A stretch of 64,000 nucleotides of DNA from Pseudomonas sp. Q11 (GTDB lineage: Bacteria > Pseudomonadota > Gammaproteobacteria > Pseudomonadales > Pseudomonadaceae): assembly GCF_024494355.1 (NCBI RefSeq), contig NZ_JAKNQY010000008.1, positions 62,001 to 126,000 on the forward strand, written 5' to 3'. Below the pieces are notes generated by a model that made no database searches, was not told where the DNA came from, and was given only the letters and a program-made list of their open reading frames with translations. Of this stretch, positions 28,970-41,204 are shown piece after piece. How positions within the stretch are numbered: the first letter of the stretch is position 1; each line of letters opens with the position of its first letter. The position numbers and the translations under genes were made by a program.

Positions 28970-31483
28970 ATGTCTAACAACAATAAAGAGCTGACCCTCA
29001 GCGCCCCGCTCAGCGGGCCGGTGCTCACCCTCGCCAACGTCCCGGACGCGGTGTTCGCCAGTGGCGCCATGGGTGACGGGATCGCCATCGACCCGCTGAA
29101 CGACACCCTCTACGCGCCCTGCGCCGGCGAAGTGATCCACGTCGCTCGCACCGGCCATGCCGTGACCCTGCGGGCCGACAACGGCGCCGAGGTGCTGCTG
29201 CACCTGGGACTGGACACCGTCGAGCTGCAGGGCGAGGGGTTTTCCATGCTGGTCAAGGAAGGCGCGCGGGTCAGCAACGGCCAGCCGCTGCTGCGCTACG
29301 ACCTGGACAAGGTGGCGCGACGCTGCAAAAGCCTGGTCAGCCTGCTGGTCATCACCAATGGCGAGCACTTCCAGGCACGGCCTATCACCCTCAAAGGAGT
29401 AAAGGTCGGCGAGCCGCTGCTGCAGATCGTTGCCAAAGTCCCAAGCGGCCAAGAAGACAACGATCAGGACAGCGGCAGCGAAGTCTTCGGCCAGGTGCGC
29501 ATCGCCCATCGCGGCGGCCTGCATGCCCGGCCGGCCGCGCTGATTCGTCAGACCGCCCAGGGTTTCAAGAGCCGCTCGCACCTGCACTTCCAAGGCAAAT
29601 CGGCACCCTGCGACAGCGTGATGGGGATGATGGGGTTGGCCATCACCGAGCAGGATGAAGTGCACGTCAGTTGCCGTGGCAGCGATGCCGAAGCGGCGTT
29701 GCATGCCTTGCTGGCGACGTTATCCACAGCCTTGGCGGAGGACGCCCATGCCGTGACGCCGCCGATCAAAGCCCACAGCCGCAGCACCGAAGACGGTGTG
29801 CTGCATGGCGTGTGTGCCGCCCCCGGTCTGGTGGCGGGGCCGCTGGTTCGGTTGAATGGCATTCAATTGCCCGAGGACGCAGGCGGGCACGACGTCGAAG
29901 AACAACGGCAGCGACTGGGCAGTGCCTTGGCACAGGTCGGTCGCGACATCCACCTCACCCTGGAGCACGCCAGGACCCGACGCAACCGCGACGAAGAAGC
30001 GATCTTCAACGCTCATCTGGCGCTGCTGGAAGACCCGATCTTGCTGGACGCCGCTCACCTGTCCATCGATCAGGGCGGCGCCGCGACTCACGCCTGGAGC
30101 CGCTCCATCGACGTGCAATGCCAGGTGCTGCAGCAACTGGGCAGCACGCTACTGGCCGAGCGCACCAACGATTTGCGCGACCTGCGCCAGCGGGTTTTGC
30201 GGGCGCTGTTGGGTGAGGTCTGGCAATTCGACGTGCCAACGGGCGCCATCGTTGCCGTGCAAGAGCTGACCCCCTCGGATCTGCTGCAACTCAGTGCCCA
30301 GGGCGTGGCCGGCGTGTGTATGGCCGAGGGTGGGGCTACCTCCCATGTGGCGATCCTGGCCCGCGGCAAAGGCCTGCCGTGCCTGGTGGCTTTGGGCGAC
30401 GCGCTGCTTACTCTGGCGCCAGGTCAATCGGTGGTGCTGGACGCTGACACCGGCCGCCTCGAATTGACACCCACCGCCGAGCGCCTGACCCAGGTGCATC
30501 AAGCACAAACCCATCGAGCAGCGCTGCGCAACCGACAACAGGCCCTCGCCCACACGCCAGCGCAAACCCTTGATCAAGTGACTGTCGAGGTCGCCGCCAA
30601 TGTCGCCTCCAGCCCCGAAGCCGCCCAGGCCTTGGCAAACGGCGCCGACGGCGTTGGCTTGTTGCGCACCGAATTCCTCTTCGTCAATCGCCACACCGCC
30701 CCCGACGAAAAAGAGCAACGCCAGGCCTATCAAGCCGTGCTCGATGCCATGGGCGACAAACCAGTGATCATCCGCACCATCGATGTGGGCGGCGACAAGC
30801 AGTTGGATTACCTTCCGCTGCCGGCCGAAGCCAACCCGGTGTTAGGCCTGCGTGGCATCCGTCTGGCCCAGGTGCGGCCGGAGCTGCTGGATCAGCAACT
30901 GCTGGCCCTGCTGCAAATCCGCCCGCTGAAGCGCTGCCGGATCCTGTTGCCTATGGTGACCGAGGTCGATGAACTGCTGCACATCCGCCAGCGCCTCGAT
31001 GCTCTGGGCGCGGAACTGGGTTTGGACGAACGCCCGCAGCTGGGGGTGATGATCGAAGTGCCGGCCGCCGCGCTGCTGGCCGAACAGTTGGCCGAGCACG
31101 CCGACTTCCTGTCCATCGGCACCAACGACCTGTCGCAGTACACCCTCGCCATGGACCGCGACCACGCCGGCCTCGCCACCCGGGTCGATGCCCTGCACCC
31201 GGCGCTGCTGCGGCTGATCGCCCAGACCTGTATCGGCGCGGCGAAGCATGGCCGCTGGGTCGGTGTGTGTGGAGCGCTGGCCTCGGATCCTTTGGCAACG
31301 CCAGTGCTGGTAGGGCTGGGTGTACGCGAACTGTCGGTCAGCCCGCCGCAGATTGGTGAAATCAAGGAACGCGTGCGCCAACTCGACGCCGTCAAGTGCG
31401 CTTGCCTCAGCGCCGAGCTGCTGAACCTGGGCAGTGCCGCCGCCGTGCGCCAGGCCTGTCATCAATACTGGCCCCTGGGCTGA
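28970..31483 (+). CDS. nagF: PTS EIIA-HPr-enzyme I fusion protein for GlcNAc
   Basis: 837 residues joining three phosphotransfer steps in one chain. EIIA-Glc-type domain (1-155) with phospho-His H78 in EVLLHLGLDTV; HPr domain (~172-260) with H185 in GGLHARPAAL; enzyme I domain (~275-837) with H459 in GGATSHVAILARGKGLPCLV and the PEP-binding TNDLSQYTLAMDRDH. Phosphate passes from PEP through EI, HPr and EIIA to the EIICB permease encoded next. GAGAG precedes the ATG. Confidence 0.95.
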   Translation: MSNNNKELTLSAPLSGPVLTLANVPDAVFASGAMGDGIAIDPLNDTLYAPCAGEVIHVARTGHAVTLRADNGAEVLLHLGLDTVELQGEGFSMLVKEGARVSNGQPLLRYDLDKVARRCKSLVSLLVITNGEHFQARPITLKGVKVGEPLLQIVAKVPSGQEDNDQDSGSEVFGQVRIAHRGGLHARPAALIRQTAQGFKSRSHLHFQGKSAPCDSVMGMMGLAITEQDEVHVSCRGSDAEAALHALLATLSTALAEDAHAVTPPIKAHSRSTEDGVLHGVCAAPGLVAGPLVRLNGIQLPEDAGGHDVEEQRQRLGSALAQVGRDIHLTLEHARTRRNRDEEAIFNAHLALLEDPILLDAAHLSIDQGGAATHAWSRSIDVQCQVLQQLGSTLLAERTNDLRDLRQRVLRALLGEVWQFDVPTGAIVAVQELTPSDLLQLSAQGVAGVCMAEGGATSHVAILARGKGLPCLVALGDALLTLAPGQSVVLDADTGRLELTPTAERLTQVHQAQTHRAALRNRQQALAHTPAQTLDQVTVEVAANVASSPEAAQALANGADGVGLLRTEFLFVNRHTAPDEKEQRQAYQAVLDAMGDKPVIIRTIDVGGDKQLDYLPLPAEANPVLGLRGIRLAQVRPELLDQQLLALLQIRPLKRCRILLPMVTEVDELLHIRQRLDALGAELGLDERPQLGVMIEVPAAALLAEQLAEHADFLSIGTNDLSQYTLAMDRDHAGLATRVDALHPALLRLIAQTCIGAAKHGRWVGVCGALASDPLATPVLVGLGVRELSVSPPQIGEIKERVRQLDAVKCACLSAELLNLGSAAAVRQACHQYWPLG

Positions 31484-31515
31484 GCCACGTCGAACAACAA
31501 TAAAGGAGAGACGCC

Positions 31516-33231
31516 ATGTACCAGCATTTCATCGAAGGGTTGCAGCGCCTCGGCCGGGCGCTGATGCTGCCGATCGCGATCCTGCCGATCGCCGGTCTGT
31601 TGCTGCGCCTGGGCGACACGGACCTGTTGAACATCGCGATCATCCACGACGCCGGCGAAGCGATTTTCGCCAACCTGCCAATGATCTTCGCCATCGGCAT
31701 CGCCGTGGGTTTCGCCCGGGACAACAACGGCACGGCCGGGCTGGCCGGGGCCATCGGTTACCTGGTCATGATCGCGACGCTGAAGGTGCTCGACGCGACC
31801 ATCAACATGGGCATGCTCGCCGGGATCATCAGCGGCCTGTTGGCCGGCGCGCTATACAACCGCTTCAAGGACATCAAGCTGCCGGAGTACCTGGCGTTTT
31901 TTGGCGGGCGACGCTTCGTGCCGATTGTCACTGGCTTCAGCGCCGTGGGCCTGGGCCTGGTGTTCGGCCTGATCTGGCCGCCGATCCAGCACGGCATCAA
32001 CAGCTTCGGCGAGCTGCTGATGGCCAGCGGCAGCTTCGGTGCGTTCGTCTTCGGTGTATTCAATCGGTTGCTGATCGTCACCGGCCTGCACCACATCCTC
32101 AACAACATGGCCTGGTTCATCTTCGGCAGCTTTACCGACCCGACTACCGGTGCAGTGGTGACCGGGGATCTGACCCGTTATTTCGCCGGCGACCCCAAGG
32201 GCGGCCAGTTCATGACGGGCATGTTCCCGGTGATGCTCTTCGGTCTGCCTGCCGCATGCCTGGCGATGTACCGCAACGCCCTGCCCCAGCGACGCAAGGT
32301 CATGGGCGGGATCCTGTTGTCCATGGCATTGACCTCGTTTCTGACCGGTGTCACCGAACCGATCGAATTTGCCTTCATGTTCCTTGCGCCGCTGCTGTAC
32401 CTGGTCCACGCACTGCTCACCGGCCTGTCGATGGCGGTGACCAACCTATTGAACATCCACCTGGGCTTTACCTTCTCCGGCGGTTTCATCGACATGGTCC
32501 TGGGCTGGGGCAAATCCACCAACGGCTGGCTGGTCGTCCCGGTGGGCCTGGCCTACGCGGCGATCTATTACCTAGTGTTCGACTTCTGCATCCGCCGCTT
32601 CGACCTGAAGACGCCGGGGCGCGAAGAGGTGCCCGTGGGCGACAAACCGGCCATCGCCGAAAACCAACGGGCCGCGGCCTACATCCAGGCCTTGGGCGGC
32701 GCTGACAACCTGATCACCCTCGGCGCCTGCACCACGCGTCTGCGACTGGACCTGGTGGATCGCAAAAAAGCGTCCGACGTCCAGCTCAAGGCCCTCGGCG
32801 CCATGGCCGTGGTTCGCCCCGGTAATGGCGGCAGCCTGCAAGTGGTGGTGGGGCCGATGGCCGACAGTATCGCCGATGAAATCCGCTTGGCGTTGCCCTC
32901 CTTCGACCGACCGGTCACTGCACCCGCGGCTGCGGTGGTTGAAGCTGCGGCACCGGCCATCGTGTCCGGTGCCGAAGCACAGCAGTGGCTGGATGCCCTG
33001 GGCGGCACTGGCAATGTGCTGCAACTCGATTGCGTGGCGATGAGCCGGTTGCGGGTGCGACTGGCCGATGGCCAAGGGTTGTCGGAAAGCCAGCTCAAGG
33101 TGCTCGGGTGCCAGGGGATTAGCCCGCTGGAGGGTGGGGTTTGGCACTTGCTGCTTGGGGAGAAAGCGCCGGGGTTGTGGCAGGCGTTGGAGGCGCTGGT
33201 GCAGAATCGTAAGATGGGCGTCAAAGCGTAG
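31516..33231 (+). CDS. nagE: PTS N-acetylglucosamine-specific EIICB transporter
   Basis: 571 residues. N-terminal EIIC domain with about ten membrane spans (LGRALMLPIAILPIAGLLLRLG; FAIGIAVGFARDNNGTAGLAGAIGYLVM; GVTEPIEFAFMFLAPLLY) imports GlcNAc as its 6-phosphate. The EIIB domain carries the phospho-cysteine C405 in LGACTTRLRLDL. A second EIIB-like domain follows (~490-565): VLQLDCVAMSRLRVRL, in which the catalytic position (508) is Ala and a Cys lies two residues upstream (C506), so it is probably not phosphorylated in the usual way. AAAGGAGAG precedes the ATG, 32 bp after nagF. Confidence 0.93.
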   Translation: MYQHFIEGLQRLGRALMLPIAILPIAGLLLRLGDTDLLNIAIIHDAGEAIFANLPMIFAIGIAVGFARDNNGTAGLAGAIGYLVMIATLKVLDATINMGMLAGIISGLLAGALYNRFKDIKLPEYLAFFGGRRFVPIVTGFSAVGLGLVFGLIWPPIQHGINSFGELLMASGSFGAFVFGVFNRLLIVTGLHHILNNMAWFIFGSFTDPTTGAVVTGDLTRYFAGDPKGGQFMTGMFPVMLFGLPAACLAMYRNALPQRRKVMGGILLSMALTSFLTGVTEPIEFAFMFLAPLLYLVHALLTGLSMAVTNLLNIHLGFTFSGGFIDMVLGWGKSTNGWLVVPVGLAYAAIYYLVFDFCIRRFDLKTPGREEVPVGDKPAIAENQRAAAYIQALGGADNLITLGACTTRLRLDLVDRKKASDVQLKALGAMAVVRPGNGGSLQVVVGPMADSIADEIRLALPSFDRPVTAPAAAVVEAAAPAIVSGAEAQQWLDALGGTGNVLQLDCVAMSRLRVRLADGQGLSESQLKVLGCQGISPLEGGVWHLLLGEKAPGLWQALEALVQNRKMGVKA

Positions 33232-33260
33232 GCCTTCGTTGCCTGATAGTCCGCTATCCC

Positions 33261-33354
33261 TGTGGCGAGGGAGCTTGCTCCCGCTCGGTTGCGCAGCAAC
33301 CGCCAAAAACGTGGGGCCGCTGCGCGGCCCAGCGGGAGCAAGCTCCCTCGCCAC
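33261..33354. repeat. Family B REPIN, copy B4
   Basis: TGTGGCGAGGGAGCTTGCTC ... GGGAGCAAGCTCCCTCGCCA with a short spacer, directly after nagE. Confidence 0.9.
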
Positions 33355-33402
33355 GGGTCCGTGTCGGTCAGCGGGAATGTTTCAGCATTAATCCCACCCA
33401 AT

Positions 33403-33434
33403 AAAAAACCCGCTAATTCAATCAGCGGGTTTTT
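33403..33434. terminator. Bidirectional terminator after the nag operon
   Basis: AAAAAACCCGCT-aattcaatc-AGCGGGTTTTT: GC stem with A-run and T-run, serving nagE on one strand and the purL-yqfO pair on the other. Confidence 0.88.
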
Positions 33435-33451
33435 CATTTAAGCGGGGAAGA

Positions 33452-33763
33452 TCAAAAATCCTCCAACCGCCACACCTCATATGCCGGCGTCTCGTAGGGA
33501 TGGCTCCGCTTCAACGCAGCCACCACCACACGAATCAACTCATCAGCGACGACAAGCTCAACCTTCCACTCCTCAACCTGCTCGACCTGCCCCGCTTCGC
33601 CAATGAACGGCTGGCTGCCGTCCAAGGGGCGAAACTGGCCCAGGCCCAACACTTGCCAGGCGCAGTGGTCGTAGTCACCGATTCGCCCGCCACCGGCAGC
33701 GAATACGGCGCTTTTGACCTCGTCCACATGGCTGGTCGGGACGAAAAAGCAGAGCTTGTACAC
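33452..33763 (-). CDS. YqfO/NIF3 C-terminal-domain-like small protein
   Basis: 103 residues, a stand-alone version of the CutA-like domain found inserted in NIF3/YqfO proteins: MYKLCFFVPTSHVDEVKSAVFAAGGGRIGDYDHCAWQ, TGEGQFRPLDG-type stretch GLGQFRPLDGSQPFIG, and AALKRSHPYETPAYEVW at the end. The HPYETPAY motif is the family hallmark. Function unknown. Start is GTG, 4 bp after the purL stop with TAAGGG before it, so it is probably co-transcribed with purL. Confidence 0.82.
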   Translation of the reverse strand: MYKLCFFVPTSHVDEVKSAVFAAGGGRIGDYDHCAWQVLGLGQFRPLDGSQPFIGEAGQVEQVEEWKVELVVADELIRVVVAALKRSHPYETPAYEVWRLEDF

Positions 33764-33767
33764 GCCC

Positions 33768-36700
33768 TTAGTTCACCCAGACGCGGGCGTTGCGGAACAT
33801 GCGCATCCAGGGCGCGTCTTCGTTCCAGTCGTCCGAACGCCACGAGTTCTGCACCGCGCGGAATACGCGCTCCGGGTGCGGCATCATGATCGTGACGCGA
33901 CCGTCGCGGCTGGTCAGGCCGGTGATCCCGCGCGGCGAGCCGTTCGGGTTAGCCGGGTAGGTTTCAGTGACCTTGCCGTGGTTGTCGACAAACCGCAGCG
34001 ACACGCAACCGGACAAATCGGCTTCAAGCAGGGCTTCTTCGCTTTCGAATTCCGCATGGCCTTCGCCGTGGGCGATGGCGATCGGCATGCGCGAACCGGC
34101 CATGCCCTGCAGGAAGATCGAGTTCGACTCCTGGACCTGAACCATCGCCACGCGGGCTTCGAACTGCTCGGAACGGTTACGCACAAAGTGCGGCCAGAAC
34201 TCGCTGCCCGGGATCAGCTCGTGCAGGTTGGACATCATCTGGCAACCGTTGCATACGCCGAGGGTGAAGCTGTCGGTGCGCTCGAAGAAACCCTGGAACG
34301 CGTCGCGGGCGCGGCTGTTGAACAGTGCCGACTTGGCCCAGCCTTCACCGGCACCCAGCACGTCGCCGTAGGAGAAACCGCCACAGGCGACCATGCCCTT
34401 GAAATCGTTCAGGTCGACACGGCCGGCGAGGATGTCGCTCATGTGTACGTCGATCGCGTTGAAACCGGCGCGGTCGAACGCCGCCGCCATTTCCACCTGA
34501 CCGTTGACGCCCTGCTCACGCAGCACCGCCACTTGTGGGCGAATGCCTTTCTTGATGTAAGGCGCGGCCACATCGTGGTTGACGTCGTAGCTGAGCTTGG
34601 CGCTCAGGCCCGGGTTGTCCTCTTCCAGCAGCGCGTCGAATTCCTGCTCGGCGCAGTCGGCGTTGTCCCGTAGGCGCTGGATCTGGTAGCTGGTTTCAGC
34701 CCACTGGCGCTGCAACAGGCGGCGCTGGCCCTCAAAGACGGTGTCGCCGTTGAAGGTGATGTTGATGTGGGCGTTGTTGATCGGCTGGCCGATCACCGAG
34801 ACGCAGTCTGCCAGGCCAGCCGCGCTGAACTGGGCGAGGATGTCCGGGGTGGCGTCCTGGCGAACCTGGATCACCGCACCCAGTTCTTCGTTGAACAGGA
34901 TGGCCGGGATTTCAGCGGTGGACTCGGCAACGCTGTCGAGGGTCAAGCTCAGGCCGCAATGGCCGGCGAAAGCCATTTCCACCACGGTGGTCAGCAGGCC
35001 GCCATCGGAACGGTCGTGATAGGCCAGCAGGTGACCGTCGGCGTTGAGGCCCTGGATGACGGCGAAGAACGCCTTCAGGTCTTCGGCATCATCGACGTCC
35101 GGTGCTTGCGAACCGAGCTTGCCATGCACCTGGGCCAGGATCGAGGCCCCCATGCGGTTCTGGCCACGGCCCAGGTCGATCAGGATCAGGTCGGTGGTGC
35201 CCTTGTCCATGCGCAGTTGCGGGGTCAGGGTCTGGCGGATGTCGGTGACCGGGGCGAAACCGGTGACGATCAGCGATAGCGGCGAGGTCACGCTCTTGTC
35301 CACGCCGTCATCGTTCCAGCGCGTGGCCATGGACATGGAGTCCTTGCCCACCGGAATGGTGATGCCCAGCTCCGGGCACAGCTCCATGCCGACAGCCTTG
35401 ACGGTGTCGTACAGGCGGGCGTCTTCACCCGGGTGACCGGCGGCGGACATCCAGTTGGCCGACAGCTTGATGTCGGAGATCTTGCCGATGCGCGAGGCCA
35501 CGATATTGGTCAGGGTCTCGCCAATCGCCATGCGGCCCGACGCCGGAGCGTCCAGCAGCGCCAGCGGCGTGCGCTCGCCCATGGCCATGGCTTCGCCGGT
35601 GTAGACGTCGAAGCTGGTGGCGGTGACGGCAACGTCCGCTACCGGTACCTGCCACGGGCCGACCATCTGGTCACGGGCCACGAGGCCGGTGATGGTGCGG
35701 TCGCCGATGGTGATCAGGAAACTTTTGCTCGCCACGGCCGGGTGATGCAGGACGCGCTCGATGGAATCGGCGATGTCCAGGGTGGACGGGTCGAAGTCGT
35801 CGCCCAGCTCGGCTTCGCGAACAGCCGAACGGTGCATGCGCGGGGCCTTGCCCAGCAGCACTTCCAGTGGCATGTCCACCGGGCTGTTGCCGAAGTGGCT
35901 GTCGGTGACGGTCAGTTGCGGCTCGGCGGTGGCTTCACCGACCACGGCGAACGGGCAGCGCTCGCGTTCGCAAATGGCCTGGAAGCGCTCGAAGTCGGCC
36001 GGGCCGACCGCCAGGACGTAACGCTCCTGGGATTCGTTGCTCCAGATTTCGTGCGGGGCCATGCCCGGCTCGTCGTTTGGAATGTTGCGCAGTTCGAAGC
36101 GGCCACCACGGCCACCGTCGTTGACCAGTTCCGGGAAGGCATTGGACAGGCCGCCCGCACCGACGTCGTGGATGAAGCTGATGGGGTTGTGTTCACCCAA
36201 CTGCCAGCAACGGTCGATGACTTCCTGGCAACGCCGTTCCATTTCCGGGTTTTCCCGCTGGACCGAGGCGAAGTCCAGGTCCGCCGAACTGGTGCCGGTG
36301 GCCATGGAGGAAGCGGCGCCGCCACCCAGGCCGATCAACATGGCCGGGCCACCGAGGACGATCAGCTTGGAGCCGACCAGGATCTCGCCTTTCTGCACGT
36401 GTTCGGCGCGGATGTTGCCCATGCCGCCGGCGAGCATGATCGGCTTGTGGTAGCCGCGCACTTCTTCACCGCGAGGGGTGGTGATGGACTGTTCGAAAGT
36501 ACGGAAGTAACCGGTCAGGGCCGGACGGCCGAATTCGTTGTTGAACGCAGCGCCCCCAAGAGGACCTTCGATCATGATGTCCAGGGCGTTGACGATGCGC
36601 TCAGGCTTGCCATACGGCTTTTCCCACGGCTGTTCAAAGCCCGGAATCTGCAGGTTCGACACGGTGAAGCCAGTCAGGCCGGCCTTGGGCTTGGCGCCGC

Positions 36701-37664
36701 GACCGGTGGCGCCTTCGTCGCGGATCTCGCCACCGGAACCGGTGGACGCGCCCGGAAACGGGGCAATGGCGGTCGGGTGGTTGTGGGTCTCGACCTTCAT
36801 CAGGATGTGCACCGGCTCCTGGACCGCACCGTACTGGCGGGTCTCAGGGTTCGGGTAGAAACGCCCGGCGACGTTGCCGACGATCACCGCGGCGTTGTCC
36901 TTGTAGGCCGACAGCACACCTTCGTTGTGCATCTGATAGGTGTTCTTGATCATGCCAAACAGGCTTTTTTCCTGGCTCTGGCCGTCAATGTCCCAACTGG
37001 CGTTGAAGATCTTGTGTCGGCAGTGTTCGGAGTTGGCCTGGGCGAACATCATCAGTTCGATGTCATGGGGGTTGCGCTTCAAGCCCTGGAAGGCGCTGAC
37101 CAGGTAATCGATCTCGTCTTCGGCCAGGGCCAGGCCCAGTTCGGCGTTGGCTTTTTCCAGCGCGGCGCGGCCGCCGCCCAGCACATCGATGGCGGTCAGC
37201 GGTTTGGGCTCGGCATGGCTGAACAGGCCCGCGGCCTGCTCCAGATTGCCCAGAACGATCTGGGTCATGCGGTCATGCAGGCCCTCGGCGATCAGTTGGG
37301 CCTCGGCCTCGCTGAACTCACCGGCGACATAAAAGGCAATGCCGCGCTCCAGGCGCTGGATCTTCGCCAGGCCACAGTTGCGGGCGATGTCGCTGGCCTT
37401 GCTCGACCATGGCGAAATGGTGCCGAAACGTGGCAGCACCAGGAACAGACGACCGGTCGGCTCCTGGACGGGAACACTGGGACCGTACTTCAGAAGGCGC
37501 GCGAGCACCTGCTGTTCGTCGCCGGTCAAACCGCCGGTGACTTCGGCGAAGTGAGCGAATTCAGCATACAAGCCACTGACAGCCGGAACCTTCTGGCTCA
37601 GTTGCTCAAGGAGTTTGCTGTGGCGAAAGGCAGAAAGGGCAGGAGCGCCGCGCAGGATCAACAT
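33768..37664 (-). CDS. purL: Phosphoribosylformylglycinamidine synthase (large, fused type)
   Basis: 1298 residues. Converts FGAR to FGAM with glutamine and ATP in purine synthesis. Order of domains: N-terminal FGAR-AT region ([20 protein letters not shown]), two AIRS-like ATP/substrate halves ([33 protein letters not shown] is the hallmark; [20 protein letters not shown]), and a C-terminal class I glutamine amidotransferase with nucleophile Cys in [18 protein letters not shown] and a later PHPERVFR. Length is usual for gammaproteobacteria. Divergent from mltF. Confidence 0.97.
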   Translation of the reverse strand: MLILRGAPALSAFRHSKLLEQLSQKVPAVSGLYAEFAHFAEVTGGLTGDEQQVLARLLKYGPSVPVQEPTGRLFLVLPRFGTISPWSSKASDIARNCGLAKIQRLERGIAFYVAGEFSEAEAQLIAEGLHDRMTQIVLGNLEQAAGLFSHAEPKPLTAIDVLGGGRAALEKANAELGLALAEDEIDYLVSAFQGLKRNPHDIELMMFAQANSEHCRHKIFNASWDIDGQSQEKSLFGMIKNTYQMHNEGVLSAYKDNAAVIVGNVAGRFYPNPETRQYGAVQEPVHILMKVETHNHPTAIAPFPGASTGSGGEIRDEGATGRGAKPKAGLTGFTVSNLQIPGFEQPWEKPYGKPERIVNALDIMIEGPLGGAAFNNEFGRPALTGYFRTFEQSITTPRGEEVRGYHKPIMLAGGMGNIRAEHVQKGEILVGSKLIVLGGPAMLIGLGGGAASSMATGTSSADLDFASVQRENPEMERRCQEVIDRCWQLGEHNPISFIHDVGAGGLSNAFPELVNDGGRGGRFELRNIPNDEPGMAPHEIWSNESQERYVLAVGPADFERFQAICERERCPFAVVGEATAEPQLTVTDSHFGNSPVDMPLEVLLGKAPRMHRSAVREAELGDDFDPSTLDIADSIERVLHHPAVASKSFLITIGDRTITGLVARDQMVGPWQVPVADVAVTATSFDVYTGEAMAMGERTPLALLDAPASGRMAIGETLTNIVASRIGKISDIKLSANWMSAAGHPGEDARLYDTVKAVGMELCPELGITIPVGKDSMSMATRWNDDGVDKSVTSPLSLIVTGFAPVTDIRQTLTPQLRMDKGTTDLILIDLGRGQNRMGASILAQVHGKLGSQAPDVDDAEDLKAFFAVIQGLNADGHLLAYHDRSDGGLLTTVVEMAFAGHCGLSLTLDSVAESTAEIPAILFNEELGAVIQVRQDATPDILAQFSAAGLADCVSVIGQPINNAHINITFNGDTVFEGQRRLLQRQWAETSYQIQRLRDNADCAEQEFDALLEEDNPGLSAKLSYDVNHDVAAPYIKKGIRPQVAVLREQGVNGQVEMAAAFDRAGFNAIDVHMSDILAGRVDLNDFKGMVACGGFSYGDVLGAGEGWAKSALFNSRARDAFQGFFERTDSFTLGVCNGCQMMSNLHELIPGSEFWPHFVRNRSEQFEARVAMVQVQESNSIFLQGMAGSRMPIAIAHGEGHAEFESEEALLEADLSGCVSLRFVDNHGKVTETYPANPNGSPRGITGLTSRDGRVTIMMPHPERVFRAVQNSWRSDDWNEDAPWMRMFRNARVWVN

Positions 37665-37810
37665 CTTCGGGACAGCCTCGGGAAGGGGTGTGCTTTGAGG
37701 CCGTGCATTCTAGCCTAAACCGCTGGCGACGGCACCCGAAACGGCACGTACGATGCGGGCCGAATGTCGGTCTTTGCACGGACGGCTCCCTTGGACACCC
37801 GTTTGCGTGA

Positions 37811-39412
<1,602 letters not shown>

Positions 39413-39446
39413 CAGCCAGACACAACCCTTAATGTGGGATCTGGCC

Positions 39447-39520
39447 TGTGGGAGCAAAGCTTGCTCGCGATAACGGTTCGACTGACTGTCCGCCATCGCG
39501 AGCAAGCTTTGCTCCCACAG
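39447..39520. repeat. Family D REPIN, copy D2
   Basis: TGTGGGAGCAAAGCTTGCTC ... GAGCAAGCTTTGCTCCCACA with a spacer of about 30 bp, between mltF and pdxJ, which are convergent. Confidence 0.9.
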
Positions 39521-39549
39521 GCCAGCGCCTAAAGGTTTTTGTGGTGGGC

Positions 39550-40293
39550 TCAGGGCTTGGCGGCTGCCAGGATCAGCGCTTTCATTTCAGCCACAGCCGA
39601 CTTGAACCCGACAAACAACGCATGGGCCACCAGCGCATGGCCGATGTTCAGTTCGTTGATGCCCTTGATGGCCGCGACAGCCTCAACGTTGTGGTAATGC
39701 AAGCCATGGCCGGCATTCACAATCAGACCCTGGGCCAGTCCAAAGGCGACGCCATCGGCTACCCGCTGCAGCTCATCAGCCACATCGGTTGGCGTTTGCG
39801 CATCGGCATAACGGCCGGTGTGCAGTTCGATGGCCGGGGCGCCGACGCGTCTGGAGGCTTCGATCTGCCGCTCGTCGGCGTCGATGAACAGCGACACTTC
39901 TGCGCCGATCTTCGACAAACGCTCCACCGCCGCCCTGATCCGTGCTTCCTGCCCCGCTACGTCCAGGCCGCCTTCGGTGGTCAGCTCCTGACGAGTCTCG
40001 GGCACCAGGCAAATGTGTGCGGGGCGGATGCGTTCGGCAAACACCATCATTTCTTCCGTCACGCCCATTTCAAAGTTCATGCGCGTTTGCAGCACGTCCT
40101 TGAGCAGCAGCACGTCGCGCTCCTGGATGTGACGGCGGTCTTCACGCAGGTGCACGGTGATGCCGTCGGCGCCTGCCTCTTCAGCGTCCAGCGCGGCCTT
40201 GACCGGGTCCGGGTAGCGGGTACCACGGGCTTGGCGCAGGGTGGCGACATGGTCGATGTTCACGCCGAGAAGAATGCGATTGCTGGTGCTCAC
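39550..40293 (-). CDS. pdxJ: Pyridoxine 5'-phosphate synthase
   Basis: 247 residues. Joins 1-deoxyxylulose 5-phosphate and aminoacetone phosphate to make PNP in vitamin B6 synthesis. TIM-barrel signature [18 protein letters not shown] at the start, [19 protein letters not shown], and [16 protein letters not shown] near the end. GTG start at 40293 with AGGAG 9 bases before it; a longer frame has no such site. Last gene of the lepB-rnc-era-recO-pdxJ string, 51 bp after recO. Confidence 0.96.
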   Translation of the reverse strand: MSTSNRILLGVNIDHVATLRQARGTRYPDPVKAALDAEEAGADGITVHLREDRRHIQERDVLLLKDVLQTRMNFEMGVTEEMMVFAERIRPAHICLVPETRQELTTEGGLDVAGQEARIRAAVERLSKIGAEVSLFIDADERQIEASRRVGAPAIELHTGRYADAQTPTDVADELQRVADGVAFGLAQGLIVNAGHGLHYHNVEAVAAIKGINELNIGHALVAHALFVGFKSAVAEMKALILAAAKP

Positions 40294-40344
40294 GAAAAGC
40301 GCTCCTGAGATGGACAGAGATTCGGCCCACAGCATACGGGTTGA

Positions 40345-41034
40345 TCAAGGCTTGCGAAACAGCTCGCGACTGACCAGCGGCCGACCGCCCAGATGAACCG
40401 CCAGGGCCTGGCGCATCAGACGCTTGGCGGCCGACAGCGCGCCCGGCGCGCTCCAGTCGGCCTCGGCCATGGCCAGAAGCTCGGTGCCGTTGAACAATCC
40501 GGGTTGCAGCAGGTAGACCCGCTCCAGACCTGCATCCACCTGCAAGCGGTACAGACCGTCCGCAGCGATGGGCTCGCCGTGCAGGTCGGCGTTCAGGGCG
40601 AAGCCGTAGCCAAGGTCGTCCAGCAGCCGCCACTCGAAAGAACGCAGCAGCGGTTCCAACGGGCGACCTTCGGCCAGGGCCAACAGCGTGGCGGCGTAGT
40701 GATCGAAAACCGCGGGATGGGGGTCTTCGGCGGGCAGCAGGCGAATCAGCAGTTCATTGAGGTACAAGCCGCTGAACAGCGCCTCGCCGTTGAGCCAGGC
40801 GGCGACGCCATTGCTTTCCATACGCCCGACATTCTTCAACTCACCCCGCCCCCGCAATTCCACTTCCAGCGGCACGAACGGCCGGGCCAGCGTCCCGGCC
40901 TTGCCCCGGGCCCCGCGCAACACCGCCCGCAACCGCCCTTGGGGCGTAAGAAAGTCCACCAGTGCGCTGCTTTCGCGGTAGGCGCGCGAGTGCAAGACGT
41001 AGGCGGGTTGGGCAGTGGGTTGGGTTGGGGGCAT
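40345..41034 (-). CDS. recO: DNA repair protein RecO
   Basis: 229 residues. RecFOR pathway mediator that loads RecA on SSB-coated DNA. N-terminal OB-fold ([35 protein letters not shown]) and helical C-terminal domain with [29 protein letters not shown] and [17 protein letters not shown]. The cysteine zinc motif of some RecO proteins is not visible, as is usual in gammaproteobacteria. ATG at 41034. Confidence 0.93.
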   Translation of the reverse strand: MPPTQPTAQPAYVLHSRAYRESSALVDFLTPQGRLRAVLRGARGKAGTLARPFVPLEVELRGRGELKNVGRMESNGVAAWLNGEALFSGLYLNELLIRLLPAEDPHPAVFDHYAATLLALAEGRPLEPLLRSFEWRLLDDLGYGFALNADLHGEPIAADGLYRLQVDAGLERVYLLQPGLFNGTELLAMAEADWSAPGALSAAKRLMRQALAVHLGGRPLVSRELFRKP

Positions 41035-41087
41035 GGAAACGCAGCTCTCAATGAGTAAACGCAGTATTACTGACAACCACAAACCAC

Positions 41088-41176
41088 TGTGGGAGCGAGC
41101 CTGCTCGCGATGGGGGACTGATATTCAACAGGGTTGTTGACTGACAGACCGCTATCGCGAGCAGGCTCGCTCCCAC
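41088..41176. repeat. Family C REPIN, copy C4
   Basis: TGTGGGAGCGAGCCTGCTCG ... CGAGCAGGCTCGCTCCCACA between era and recO, within the operon. Confidence 0.9.
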
Positions 41177-41204
41177 AATGGAATTCATGCACCCAGGAAA
41201 AGCT

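Noticed and set aside
35433..37718. A 761-codon frame antisense to purL, and similar long antisense frames over gcd, nagF, lepA and pepA
   Set aside because: Same GC-bias shadow effect; composition rich in His, Gln and Arg with no recognisable domain.
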